Assembly: GCA_963782555.1 (NCBI GenBank)
Contig: CAWAKB010000006.1
Coordinates: forward strand, 135,288-199,287
From: Hyphomicrobium_A sp963782555
GTDB taxonomy: Bacteria; Pseudomonadota; Alphaproteobacteria; Rhizobiales; Hyphomicrobiaceae
Reading direction: 5' to 3'
DNA: 64,000 nt
The notes under the pieces are model-generated. The model was given only the letters and a program-made list of their open reading frames with translations. It was not told the DNA's origin and did not search any database. Below, one piece after another: positions 36,643-45,487 of the stretch. Numbering within the stretch: position 1 is the first letter of the stretch; every line of letters starts with the position of its first letter. A program made the translations under genes and the position numbers.

Positions 36643-36831
36643 ATGATGAGCTTTCACGCAAATAGACCACAAGTGCCGCATGTGACCGCGTTGTTCAGGG
36701 ATGGCGCGCATTCTTTCTTGTTATCGGAGGGGGCCACGCTCGCCGAGCTTGCAACGCATGTAGACGATCTCGGCGCGTCACACGAGGGCGCCCCAATCGC
36801 GATCCATGTCGAATTCGACAGCCCGCGGTAG
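36643..36831 (+). CDS. Small hypothetical protein (62 residues)
   Basis: 62 residues from the ATG at 36643, with ribosome site GGAGGGTAGT. Sequence MMSFHANRPQVPHVTALFRD, then AHSFLLSEGATLAELATHVD and PIAIHVEFDSPR has regular alpha/beta character. Similar short proteins occur in Bradyrhizobium-like genomes, but no function is known. Confidence 0.55.
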   Translation: MMSFHANRPQVPHVTALFRDGAHSFLLSEGATLAELATHVDDLGASHEGAPIAIHVEFDSPR

Positions 36832-36961
36832 ACGTTATCCTCCAAGCCGATTATTCCAGAACCTACGCGGCGAAGTTGGGGAGGGCATGAGAGGGGTGTG
36901 GGGTTGCGTTCGAAGTCGCAAGGCGCGGTTGTTGTCTAATCTAGCATAAGGAGATTCGAGA

Positions 36962-37126
36962 ATGTCACTTGGGACGATCATTCTCATCATCTTGGTGATC
37001 GCATTGTTGGGCGGCTTCTCCGGAATCGGAGGCGGGCCCTTTTACGGTACCGGCTACTACGGCGGCGGCGGACTTGGCCTTGTGTTGATCATCGTGCTGA
37101 TCTTAGTTCTGCTCGGTAAGTTTTGA
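36962..37126 (+). CDS. DUF3309 family small membrane protein
   Basis: 54 residues. Two hydrophobic helices (GTIILIILVIALLGGF and GLGLVLIIVLILVLLGKF) flank a Gly/Tyr-rich turn (GGGPFYGTGYYGGGG), the DUF3309 pattern. Good Shine-Dalgarno (AAGGAGATTCGAG). Common in alphaproteobacterial stress regions. A terminator follows at 37142. Confidence 0.85.
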   Translation: MSLGTIILIILVIALLGGFSGIGGGPFYGTGYYGGGGLGLVLIIVLILVLLGKF

Positions 37127-37141
37127 GCCGAGAAGATCATC

Positions 37142-37170
37142 GGCCCCGCCTCGGCGGGGCCTTTGCCTTT
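37142..37170 (+). terminator. Rho-independent terminator after DUF3309 gene
   Basis: GGCCCCGCC / GGCGGGGCC-type stem (37142-37161, 8-base arms around TCG) followed by TTTGCCTTT. It sits just ahead of the cupin gene. Confidence 0.75.
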
Positions 37171-37200
37171 ATGACGACTGCAACCCGTGAGGCATGCCGC

Positions 37201-37593
37201 ATGAAAGGTTTTGTGCACGACATCGAGCATCTCGCTGTCAAGAATGATGAGTTTCGCCGCGTGCTTTACACGGCAAAGCACTGCCAGCTCGTCGTCATGG
37301 CGTTAAAACCCAAGGAAGAGATCGGGACGGAAGTCCACAAGCTCGACCAGTTCTTTCGCGTTGAGGAAGGGGCCGGTGAAGCGGTTCTCGATGGCGTTCG
37401 GACGACGATCCGATCTGGCTTCGCGGTCCTCGTGCCGGCCGGGACCAAACACAATATCATCAATTCCGGCAGTGTTCCGCTGAAGCTCTACACGCTCTAT
37501 GCGCCACCAAATCATCGGGACGGCGTCGTCCACCATAGTCGGGCCGATGCGGAGGCCGACACCGAACACTTCGACGGCAAGACGACGGAGTAG
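37201..37593 (+). CDS. Cupin-domain protein
   Basis: 130 residues from the ATG at 37201 (MKGFVHDIEHL, GAGG ribosome site). Cupin motifs are present: GTEVHKLDQFFRVEEGAG (motif 1, one metal His and a Glu) and FAVLVPAGTKHNIINSG (motif 2, His). The end YAPPNHRDGVVHHSRADAEA is typical of a mannose-6-phosphate-isomerase-like cupin subgroup. Likely a small metal-binding barrel; substrate unknown. Confidence 0.85.
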   Translation: MKGFVHDIEHLAVKNDEFRRVLYTAKHCQLVVMALKPKEEIGTEVHKLDQFFRVEEGAGEAVLDGVRTTIRSGFAVLVPAGTKHNIINSGSVPLKLYTLYAPPNHRDGVVHHSRADAEADTEHFDGKTTE

Positions 37594-38033
37594 CATGGTC
37601 TAAAGTTTTATGACGAACGGGCCACTGGTGTGTGGTGCGACACGCAAGGGGCAGCGAGGGTCGCTCGCTCCCCCGAAATTTACTTTTTGGCCTGCATGGT
37701 GCTCTTTCCGTGAGCGTCCATGGAAGACTTCTGGGCTGCGCCGCAGCAGCTTTGCGCCTTCGTTGACTTCTCGAGGGCAGCGGCGTGATCACCTTTGCCG
37801 TGGCCTGGGTGCGTTCCAGCTCGGAACAACATTTCCAGGTCTATCGGATCGGACCCTAGCGAGGGGGGCAATGTTGTTAGAGTCGGAATCCACACACACC
37901 CGCTCGTGAACTCGCAATCCGATGCTCCACGTCACGTAGCGAGCGGCGGCGTTCGCAGGGCGCCGGCGGACGGTCAGCCAAGTCCAGCACCTCGGCTCGC
38001 ATTCGTGTGCCGAAAGCACTTTATGGCAGACAG
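37594..38033. other. Gap with one weak small frame
   Basis: Minus-strand frame 37680-37832 (50 codons: HPGHGKGDHAAALEKSTKA, QSCCGAAQKSSMDAHGKSTM) has a Cys pair and plausible composition but no clear ribosome site, so I do not call it a gene. The rest is repeat-like. Confidence 0.3.
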
Positions 38034-38210
38034 TTAGGACGGACTCGGTACGGCCTCGTTTTCGTCCTCACGCTCATCGTCAGAGTCGCCACTGGCATCC
38101 GCCTCGGGGTCATCGTTTGAGTCGGTGACAACCGGCTCGGCCGGTTGATCGCGCCCTTCCTGCTCGAGGTCGGCGTCCGACTCAGTCTTTTCGAGCTTGC
38201 GCTTGTCCAT
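38034..38210 (-). CDS. Small acidic protein, unknown
   Basis: 58 residues from the ATG at 38210 (ribosome site AAAGGAACTC). Strongly acidic (SNDDPEADASGDSDDERED) and probably disordered. No family recognised. Confidence 0.5.
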   Translation of the reverse strand: MDKRKLEKTESDADLEQEGRDQPAEPVVTDSNDDPEADASGDSDDEREDENEAVPSPS

Positions 38211-38299
38211 GAGAGTTCCTTTCCTGTCTTCCGTGCCCGGTTGTTTTAGCAGCCACTCAGATGAGCGCGCCGGTGCCGCGGCCAGGGTTCGACCGCTTT

Positions 38300-38545
38300 T
38301 CACCAGTCCGAGCTGAATGGATTAGGGTCCTTGAGCGTCAGTGTGCCGGCCCCATCGTCAGATAGGCAGCGTGTCTGAAACGTCGCGCCAGAGTTCAGTG
38401 GAGACGTAATCGCGATTGTGATGTCCTTGAGTGCGACCTCTGGAGCGCCAGCCTGCGCAGACCAACCCGTGATGGTCGTGGCGCCGGCGTCTATCAAGCC
38501 AGTGCCTAGAAGCGTTGCATTGTTAAAGACATTGCATGTGGGCAT
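38300..38545 (-). CDS. Hypothetical protein (81 residues)
   Basis: 81 residues, MPTCNVFNNATLLGTGLIDA ... GTLTLKDPNPFSSDW, Thr/Ala/Leu-rich beta-type sequence without signal peptide. Unknown family; it stands close to the acidic protein on the same strand (90 bases upstream of it). Confidence 0.45.
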   Translation of the reverse strand: MPTCNVFNNATLLGTGLIDAGATTITGWSAQAGAPEVALKDITIAITSPLNSGATFQTRCLSDDGAGTLTLKDPNPFSSDW

Positions 38546-39052
38546 TTGATTGCAGACCTTTGGATCGACTCTAGTCGCGCGTCTTCGGGCTACAAGGCCG
38601 CGTGCGTCAATGCATGGCAGCGGTTACGGCAGTAGAGTACGACCCCGGATACGCCCGGGCTAGGCCCGGAAACTACCTACTGGCTACCCTCGCAGGGGCT
38701 GAAGTATTGTCAGTTTAAGCGAAACTCGAATCTCAATGACTTTTCCTTGGCTCATCCCGAAGCGCTTGAATGGCCCGAGAGGGAGCACGCGAACCCTCTA
38801 GCGGTTGCGCCGAACTAACTTATCCGACATCGCAGCAAACTGCTGCGCCCGCGCTCAGCCGCCGCAGCTTGACGTATGCCCGGAGCCGGAGCCAAGTGGC
38901 AGGCGCGCCAAATTGCTCACGGCTACGTTCCCTCGCGGTCATGCGGTGCTAATGAGCCACCGGTCGTTGCCGGGTCCGATCAACTACGCATGAACCAAAA
39001 GCACTGGCCGCGACTTACCGGTATTGAACAGAAAGAAGCAACGGAGGCGAAG
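38546..39052. other. Gap of 500 bases
   Basis: Nothing recognisable on either strand; the last 100 bases should hold the promoter of the HPF-like gene (a ribosome site ACGGAGGCGAAG is clear). Confidence 0.35.
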
Positions 39053-39388
39053 ATGCAGATCGAGGTCAATACGGGCAGCAACATCGAGGGGAGCGAGGAG
39101 CTCACCGCCCATGTTAAAGGTGCGGTGGAGAACGCCCTGAACCGATTCAGCGATCGGGTCACGCGGGTGGAAGTCCATCTCAGCGACGTAAACAGCGACA
39201 AGGGTGGGCAGGACGATAAGCGCTGCATGATGGAGGTTCGCCTTGAAGGGCGCCAGCCCACCGCCGTCACGCACGAGGCAACGACTTTGGAGCAAGCGGT
39301 CGCCGGTGCGGCCGGCAAGCTCAAGAGGTCTGTCGAGCACACCTTGGACCGCGAGAGCACCTTGAGGGGATTGCGAGACCATCGTTAG
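39053..39388 (+). CDS. HPF/RaiA-family ribosome-associated protein
   Basis: 111 residues from the ATG at 39053. The sigma-54-modulation/S30AE fold is visible: MQIEVNTGSNIEGSEELTAH, LNRFSDRVTRVEVHLSDVN, CMMEVRLEGRQPTAVTHEA, then a helix with KLKRSVEHTLDRE. Such proteins bind the ribosome decoding centre under stress. It is a short form without the C-terminal dimerisation domain. The setting among stress genes fits. Confidence 0.82.
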   Translation: MQIEVNTGSNIEGSEELTAHVKGAVENALNRFSDRVTRVEVHLSDVNSDKGGQDDKRCMMEVRLEGRQPTAVTHEATTLEQAVAGAAGKLKRSVEHTLDRESTLRGLRDHR

Positions 39389-39588
39389 AAGAGATGCCCG
39401 TGCTTCAGAAGGGATCCGGCTCGCCCCCAGAAAAGTGGTTCTCCATCATGTATCGCCCGTCGCGACATGTCCCAGCGGATGGACGAAGGGGCTAGTCCAG
39501 GATATGGAATTCGCACCGGGGATGCAGTGGAAGAGACGACCGATCTCGCTCACAAGGACGTAAGATCAAACTAACGGCGGAGGCTTAC

Positions 39589-39741
39589 ATGAATGCTAAC
39601 ATCTGGCTCATCGTAACGGTTGTCCTCGTGATATTGTCGGTGGTTCTGGCCATCATGGATCGTTCGTTCCTGTCGCCGATGTACCTGTTGGTGCTCGCGC
39701 TGGTTGTTATGGTGGGCACCAACGTGAAATTTCCATGGTGA
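39589..39741 (+). CDS. Small two-helix membrane protein (50 residues)
   Basis: 50 residues with two hydrophobic helices (WLIVTVVLVILSVVLAIM and YLLVLALVVMVGTNV) and a short loop DRSFLSP. A good ribosome site (GGCGGAGGCTTAC) precedes the ATG. Unknown function. Confidence 0.55.
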   Translation: MNANIWLIVTVVLVILSVVLAIMDRSFLSPMYLLVLALVVMVGTNVKFPW

Positions 39742-39946
39742 TGGACAAATGAGGCTGTCGCTACTGGCAGCCGCCGTATTGACGTTTCACCGTCAGCGAC
39801 AAGATCATCGAGGGATCTCCTCAAAAAACTCTATCTCGACGGTTCCCATCGTGCTTTGGCCGCACTAGCGGTTCCCGTGATGAGGAATGCTCGGTGCTGA
39901 CAGCTTCGCCGCGACCTGGACGCCTTCAGTTGAACGGAGAGGATCG

Positions 39947-40180
39947 ATGGAATACGCGACGTTCCGAACGTGGCTGGCTGAACATGGGTGCCGCTTCGAT
40001 ACGCAGCAACATGAGCGCGGGGAAGGCCACGGCACTCTGACAATCCATCGCGAAGGGCGGACAGCGGAACTGCCACTCGTCGGTTCACGCCACGAGCTCG
40101 ACCCGCGTTCGGTTCGCCAGGTTTGCGAAGCACTGGGCCTCAATTGGTCAGATCTTCCCGGACCGAAGGGCCGTGCCTGA
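39947..40180 (+). CDS. HicA-like small protein
   Basis: 77 residues from the ATG at 39947, ribosome site GGAGAGGATCG. The pattern FRTWLAEHGCRFDTQQHERG ... GHGTLTIHREGRTAELPLVG ... LDPRSVRQVCEALGL resembles the HicA dsRBD-like toxin fold (strand with His in the middle, then a hydrophobic strand and a C-terminal helix). No HicB antitoxin gene is adjacent, so a toxin role is doubtful; it may be an orphan of the same fold. Confidence 0.55.
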   Translation: MEYATFRTWLAEHGCRFDTQQHERGEGHGTLTIHREGRTAELPLVGSRHELDPRSVRQVCEALGLNWSDLPGPKGRA

Positions 40181-40356
40181 GCCTTCAGCTGGCTCTGCGT
40201 CTAGGTTCCGCGATTGCCAATGACCTGAGACCCTTCCTTCCTCCGCTCAGAGGGAGAATCTTGGGCTAGGGCTTTGCCCGTCACCGGTCGTCGCGGCAAG
40301 ACCTGTTGACATATGTGATGAATTCGAAAGAGCCAATGATGAGAGGGCACATCACC

Positions 40357-40545
40357 GAAAAAGATTCTCTATGATTTCTATTATGATCTCACGCAGCGCG
40401 CGAAAATAGACTTCGATTTTTTGGTGCTGACCGTGGCGGCGGCCGTTATTTGCGCTTTGGGCTTTAAGATGAACAGTGCGCCGTCATTGTTGGAGCGATG
40501 GTGATTTCCCCGATTCTTTATCGTCATCTGCACTGGCGCTGCGAC
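40357..40545 (+). pseudogene. DUF389-family membrane protein remnant
   Basis: One frame reads KKILYDFYYDLTQRAKIDFD, FLVLTVAAAVICALGFKMNS; after a one-base shift near 40473 another frame continues AVIVGAMVISPILY. This matches the start of the DUF389 domain (a Phe-rich helix, then a membrane helix, NS-AVIIGAMVISPL motif). The rest is gone and the frame breaks again. Confidence 0.7.
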
Positions 40546-40726
40546 TTACCAGACCGATTGGAGCGCGTTCATCCGGGCCGTTTGACCCACTTGCGCCTAC
40601 GCTTAATGTGCCTCCGGAGAATCTCACCCTGCTTTCGGGCTTGTACTTTGCGTACTGCCCGTCGCGCCATACTTCGATCATTTTATTGAACCACAGCAAT
40701 TTCCTAATTCGTCACAAGGACCACCC

Positions 40727-42454
40727 ATGAGCCTCGTCTTACGAGCGCATGTCGCCGTTGTCGCGCTTCTCGCTGCTGCCCTCTCCCCGGCTATCGCCGC
40801 CAGTGACGGCCCAAACCGAGAGCTTCGTGAGCAATTGATAGTCGTCGCTCAGGGCCGACGTAATGCTCCGCCCGATGCGGCGCAAGATCCCCAAGTCAAG
40901 TCAAGCGAAGAGAGCCCTCCACCCGACGACAAGCAGAAGAGCAAAACGAACCCGCGCGCTCGTGGCGAGCAAAGCCGCGGTGAGCAGCGCGCTTCTCCGC
41001 AAGGGGGACCACCAGGCCAGCCTAAGAGCGAAGGAAAGCGGGGACCGAAGAAGGCCGCAGACGGAGTGGGTGCGCCCGATCATGCTCCTTCGAGCGAGCG
41101 CCAAGGGACGGCTCCCAAGGCTGAGTTCAAGAAAGAGACAGCGCCAAGCGGGCCCCTGCCAGCGGCGGAGCCTTCGAATGCTCAGCAGCTGAAGAGACTC
41201 AAAGAGAAGCAGAAGGCCGAGCAGCCGAAGCGCCTGGAAAAGAAGCAGAAAGGGGAGGCCGTTGGCGATAAGCCCCCGCCGCAGCCTGCAGTCCCCGCGC
41301 CCGACACTGCGAAAGAACGGGCCAAGTTTAGGCGCCAGGAGGACAAGGGCGCTTCGCCGCTTAAGGCCGAGCCTAAAGCGGAGAAGGCGCCTGTCGAGCA
41401 GGCCCTACCGAAAGTGGAGAAGACGCCTCTCGGAGTGACCGCACCCAAAGTGGGGACGCCAGCTCACGCGCCGCCGGGTGCCGCGCAAGGCGCCGCGCCG
41501 AAGCCAAAGAAAGAGGAGAAGAAGGAGGAGAGGGTCGAGCGTCACAAGCAGCAATTCGAGCAGCTAAAGCAGCAGCGCCGCGAGGTGGTTGAGGAAGGTG
41601 GAAAGCGCACGATCATCGAGGAGCCCGACAAGCGGCGCATCATTCGCCAGGACGGGCGTATCACCATCCGGCACGACGAGACCGAGCGACTCCGCAAGGC
41701 CTACGGAGACACACGTCAGGAGCGGCGCGCGGACGGAACCAATGTAACGATTGCCATCCGGCCCGGCGGCATCCAGATATTCACCGAGTTCGATGATAGC
41801 GGCCGCCCATTACGGCGTTACCGCCGCGGTCCCGACGGTCGCGATCACGTACTGTTCGACAACCGGGCGTTCTACCGGCGCGTCGGAGCGGGGCCCGGGT
41901 GGTTCTTCGATGCCTTCCTCGATCTGCTGCCGCCGGTAATCCGGATTCCGCGCGAGCGCTACATCGTCGACTACGAAACCGCGTCCGACGATGACATTTA
42001 CGAGGCGTTGAGCGCGCCGCCAGTCGAAGAGATCGATCACCCCTATTCGCTCGAGGAGATCCGGCAAAGCCGGTACCTGCGCGACCGCATGCGCAGGCTG
42101 GACCTCAACACGATCACCTTCGATTTCGGCTCTTGGGAAGTCGATCCCGACGAGTTTTCCAAGCTCGAGCGCGTGGCGCGCATCATCAATCGCATCCTCG
42201 ATCGCAATCCGGACGAGATGTTCATGATCGAGGGCTATACCGATGCCGTCGGGTCGGAGGAGGACAACCTGTCGCTTTCGGACCGTCGCGCCGAAGCCGT
42301 GGCGGAGGTGCTGAGCGAAACGTTCGGCATTCCCCCTGAGAATCTGGTGACGCAGGGCTACGGCGAGCAGTTCCTGAAGATCGAGACCGAGGCCCCGGAG
42401 CCGTTGAATCGTCGCGTCGCCGTGCGGCGCATTACGCCACTGCTTGCGCGCTAG
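40727..42454 (+). CDS. Large OmpA-domain protein with Lys/Pro-rich linker
   Basis: 575 residues. Signal peptide (about 1-24, ending AIAA), then a very long low-complexity region (about 45-275) rich in Lys, Pro, Ala, Glu and Gln, then a region with repeated RxD/RIIRQDGRITIRHDETE-type strands (about 295-360) and an OmpA-like peptidoglycan-binding domain (about 445-575: ITFDFGSWEVDPDEFSKLER, MIEGYTDAVGSEEDNLSLSD, RRAEAVAEVL, GYGEQFL). The linker probably spans the periplasm or reaches the cell surface. Ribosome site AAGGACC. Single gene with a promoter region that still contains the DUF389 remnant. Confidence 0.88.
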   Translation: MSLVLRAHVAVVALLAAALSPAIAASDGPNRELREQLIVVAQGRRNAPPDAAQDPQVKSSEESPPPDDKQKSKTNPRARGEQSRGEQRASPQGGPPGQPKSEGKRGPKKAADGVGAPDHAPSSERQGTAPKAEFKKETAPSGPLPAAEPSNAQQLKRLKEKQKAEQPKRLEKKQKGEAVGDKPPPQPAVPAPDTAKERAKFRRQEDKGASPLKAEPKAEKAPVEQALPKVEKTPLGVTAPKVGTPAHAPPGAAQGAAPKPKKEEKKEERVERHKQQFEQLKQQRREVVEEGGKRTIIEEPDKRRIIRQDGRITIRHDETERLRKAYGDTRQERRADGTNVTIAIRPGGIQIFTEFDDSGRPLRRYRRGPDGRDHVLFDNRAFYRRVGAGPGWFFDAFLDLLPPVIRIPRERYIVDYETASDDDIYEALSAPPVEEIDHPYSLEEIRQSRYLRDRMRRLDLNTITFDFGSWEVDPDEFSKLERVARIINRILDRNPDEMFMIEGYTDAVGSEEDNLSLSDRRAEAVAEVLSETFGIPPENLVTQGYGEQFLKIETEAPEPLNRRVAVRRITPLLAR

Positions 42455-42852
42455 CGCGTTCGAGTGGCGAGCGCAAGCTCCCGAACGTCCTCAATCACGC
42501 GCCGGTGCTCTGACTCTGGCACATCATCATTGCTGGTGGCGGCATGGTCATCGGCATTGCCGCTGGTGGTGGTAATCGCGAAGGCCGTTGGCACTCTCTA
42601 AGGAGGCAAAGCCCGGCCTCACGGTCGGGCTTTTTCTGTTGAAGCAACGGCGGCGTATCCAACTACTTCCACTCGTCGCACGAACCTGCATGCAGGGAAG
42701 CAGAAGCGCCTTGCCATTTGGGAATGCGTGAGAGCAGGGACTGGTCCGCAGACGGCCGAAAGCGCCGCCGCGAGTAATCATCCGCTTGGTACAAAACTCG
42801 ACATTTTTGTACGCTGCCGGGCAAGTCCTGGAACATCACTGTCATCTAACTG
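42455..42852. other. Gap with a His-rich tail fragment
   Basis: A plus frame ending at a TAA near 42577 reads LAHHHHCWWRHGHRHCRWWW, close in style to the His/Arg/Trp tails of the secreted proteins at 20147 and 25221, and is followed by a terminator (42608). The signal-peptide part is not seen, so it is a possible remnant. Confidence 0.35.
42608..42635 (+). terminator. Rho-independent terminator
   Basis: Perfect 8-base stem AAAGCCCG / CGGGCTTT with a 10-base loop and TTTTT. It would end the His-rich remnant or the OmpA transcript. Confidence 0.8.
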
Positions 42853-43278
42853 GTGCTCATCAACGTTGCCGGGAAAGGGCCGATGATGATTTCTGGATCG
42901 ATGGCGCAAGGTGCAATGCAACCAGCCCTTCCTCAAAGGATGCGGGTCGCCCGAGCAAGATCTGCAATGCCTCCTCAGGATAGCGGTAACCGGGTCTGGA
43001 CAGGACGATCCCTCGCAGCACACCGCACGTCTGCTCAACGCGTCGCAGCCCTTCTGTCGGGTATCTCGCGCAATAACTCTTATGAAGGCCGCGATGCAGG
43101 CATCATTTCCGATTCCTTGACCTCGGGCTTCGTGGCAGAGCTGCTGGGATTGACCGTCTCCGAGTTGGCAGATTCGCTGGTTGAACTGGAGGATTTGGGC
43201 CTCGTCGCCCAGGCTCAGGGCGGGGCTCTACGACTGCTGGATCGGCCAGCGCTCGACCGATTGATCGATGCTTATTGA
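42853..43278 (+). CDS. Crp/Fnr-type helix-turn-helix protein, possibly N-truncated
   Basis: 141 residues from a GTG at 42853. The C-terminal 75 residues look like the Crp/Fnr HTH region (SAQRVAALLSGISR, SDSLTSGFVAELLGLTVSEL, ADSLVELEDLGLVAQAQGG, LRLLDRPALDRLID). The first 60 residues are not a cAMP-binding beta-roll, so the sensor part seems lost and the protein may be a remnant or a DNA-binding-only form. Confidence 0.5.
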   Translation: MLINVAGKGPMMISGSMAQGAMQPALPQRMRVARARSAMPPQDSGNRVWTGRSLAAHRTSAQRVAALLSGISRNNSYEGRDAGIISDSLTSGFVAELLGLTVSELADSLVELEDLGLVAQAQGGALRLLDRPALDRLIDAY

Positions 43279-43384
43279 GCGCGCTCCCAGTTGCGGGCCA
43301 ACCCGCGCTACATGGAATGCGCCGCCAAGGTGCGAGCCAGGGCGATGATATGCGTGTTGCCTACTTTGATAGGAGGATGTCGAC

Positions 43385-44255
43385 ATGGCAACGGTGCAGG
43401 AAGCCCAGAACGCTGACATTAGGGACACCTTCACCCCACACGCGGCAGCCCCACCTCCCGAGATCAAGATCATCAGCCATTCCAACATTTTCTACTGGTG
43501 GCCGGCTTGGGTTGCGGGTTTCGCAGTGGCGCTGATCAGCTATGTGCAGGGCCGCGACGTTGCCGTCGTGTCCGAATTCATCGACCGCGTCCACCCAAGC
43601 AACAATCCAGGAATTTTCTTCATCGCCGTTCTCGTTCTTGCTCGTCGTCTTCACCACGACCAAACTTCGCGGCATCTACTCGGTCGTCACCGTCGTCACA
43701 GTCGCCTTCTTCGTAGTTCTGTTCGCGTGGTTCGGGTGGTGGGACGACATCCTGCGTTTTATTCCCCACATCTCGGCGCGCGCGAACATGGGCTTTTACC
43801 TGTTGTTCTCAACGTCGCTGCTGACGGTCTGGCTGCTTGCGTTTCTCGTGTTCGATCGATTGACCATCTGGCGCGTCCGCCCGGGGCAGATGATCGAGGA
43901 GCGACGGATCGGTGGCCAAGCGCACAGCTATGACACCAATGGTCTTGTATTCGAAAAGCGCGGTCAAGACCTTTTCCATGACATCATTCTAGGAATGGGC
44001 GCAGGCGACCTGACTGTCACGACGGGCGGCGCCAACAAGCAGACGATACAAATCCCCAACGTGCTGCTGGTGGGTCGCAGGATGAGGGAAATCGAAAAGA
44101 TGATCGTCGTAAAGCCGGATCGAGGTTCGCGCCAACCAGGGCTAGATTGGTGTGGAAATGACGCACCTCGCATACGCTTGAAGTGCCTCCGGTGGATCTG
44201 GCCCAGAGGTTTATGGGCTTTTACTCTTCGTACTACCCCGCGGCCGTCGCGTTAG
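43385..44255 (+). pseudogene. Four-helix membrane protein with PH-like domain, one-base frameshift
   Basis: Begins at the ATG 43385 (AGGAGG ribosome site): MATVQEAQNADIRDTF ... HSNIFYWWPAWVAGFAVALI. Near 43636 the frame shifts by one base and the other frame continues FLLVVFTTTKLRGIYSVV, AFFVVLFAWFGWWDDIL ..., LLFSTSLLTVWLLAFLVFDR, then a soluble PH-like part (SYDTNGLVFEKRGQDLFHDI ... GGANKQTIQIPNVLLVGRR) and ends with an Arg/Trp-rich tail to 44255. Family not named. All parts fit a single ancestral gene. Confidence 0.75.
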
Positions 44256-44299
44256 ACTCCGCGGGTCTAACATCGGCTTAAGAAGGAAGACAACGCCCA

Positions 44300-45487
44300 A
44301 TGGTCAAACGTGAGATCGTGATTTGCTCGCCTGTGAGGACCGCTATCGGAACCTATAACGGCATGCTCAAGGACACGCCCGCAGTCGAGCTCGGCGCAAC
44401 TGCCATCAAGGCCTGCCTCGAGCGGGCAGGCGTCGCAGAGAGCGACGTCGGCACAGTGGTGATGGGCAATGTCATTCAGGCCGGCAACAAAATGAACCCG
44501 GGCCGCCAAGCCGCCATCGGCGGTGGCATCCCCGTAGAAGTACCTGCCATGACTGTCAATCGCGTGTGCGGCTCCGGCGCCCAGGCTATCGCCACAGCCG
44601 CGGCGGAGATTCAGCTTGGGCTTATGGATACCGCCGTCGCCGGCGGCATGGAGAACATGGACGCCGCGCCGTACCTCATGTACGGCGGCCGCTGGGGCTA
44701 CCGGATGGGCCCCGCGCAGATCTACGACGCGATGCTCCAGGATGGGCTCAACGACGCTTTTTCGGGGGAGCACTCCGGCTGGCATACCGAGGATCTCGTC
44801 ACCAAGTATCAAATCACGCGCGAGGATCAGGACGCGTGGGCTCTGCGCTCTCAGCGGCGCTTCTCTGCCGCGCAATCGGCGGGCAAGTTCGATGCAGAAA
44901 TCACGCCCGTGATGGTCAAGTCCCGCAAGGGCTCGCAAGCCTTCGCCAAGGACGAACACAATCGCCCCGAGACGACGGCTGAAAGTCTTGCGAAGCTCAA
45001 ACCGGTATTCCGAAAGGACGGGACGATCACGGCGGGCAATGCACCGGGTCTCAACACGGGCGCAGCCGCGATGCTAGTCGCGGAGCGCAACTGGGCAGAA
45101 GAGAGGGGCCTTAATTCTCTCGGCCACCTCGTCAGCTGGGGCGTAGGTGCGGTGGAGCCTGGCATGTTCGGTCTTGGACCGATTCCGGCAGTCAAGCAGG
45201 CGCTGGAGCGTGCCGGCTGGTCCATCAGCGACGTCGAGCGATTCGAGATCAACGAGGCCTTTGCGGCAATAGCCCTCGCCGTAATACGCGATCTCGGATT
45301 GGATGAGGAGATCGTCAACGTTGAAGGCAACTCAATCGCCCACGGCCATCCGATCGGTGCGACTGGTGCTATCCAGACGACGCGTCTGCTACATTCCATG
45401 CGCCGCGATGGTATCAGGCGGGGCGTCGTCACAATGTGCATTGGCGGCGGCCAAGGTATCGCGCTCTGTGTAGAGGCATCAAAGTGA
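44300..45487 (+). CDS. Acetyl-CoA C-acyltransferase (thiolase)
   Basis: 395 residues, normal length, ATG with AAGGAAG ribosome site. Catalytic residues are visible: Cys in TVNRVCGSGAQAIA (about 90), the His of EINEAFA region and GHPIGATGAIQ (about 345), and Cys in MCIGGGQG (about 378). Condenses or cleaves acetoacetyl-CoA or longer 3-ketoacyl-CoA. The stop overlaps the GTG of the ArsA-like gene (GTGA), so the pair is co-transcribed. Which pathway (PHB, fatty acid oxidation) cannot be told. Confidence 0.92.
   Translation: MVKREIVICSPVRTAIGTYNGMLKDTPAVELGATAIKACLERAGVAESDVGTVVMGNVIQAGNKMNPGRQAAIGGGIPVEVPAMTVNRVCGSGAQAIATAAAEIQLGLMDTAVAGGMENMDAAPYLMYGGRWGYRMGPAQIYDAMLQDGLNDAFSGEHSGWHTEDLVTKYQITREDQDAWALRSQRRFSAAQSAGKFDAEITPVMVKSRKGSQAFAKDEHNRPETTAESLAKLKPVFRKDGTITAGNAPGLNTGAAAMLVAERNWAEERGLNSLGHLVSWGVGAVEPGMFGLGPIPAVKQALERAGWSISDVERFEINEAFAAIALAVIRDLGLDEEIVNVEGNSIAHGHPIGATGAIQTTRLLHSMRRDGIRRGVVTMCIGGGQGIALCVEASK

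Noticed and set aside
39947..40180. HicAB toxin-antitoxin pair
   Set aside because: Only a HicA-like gene is present; no HicB-like neighbour is seen on either side, so a toxin-antitoxin system is not claimed.
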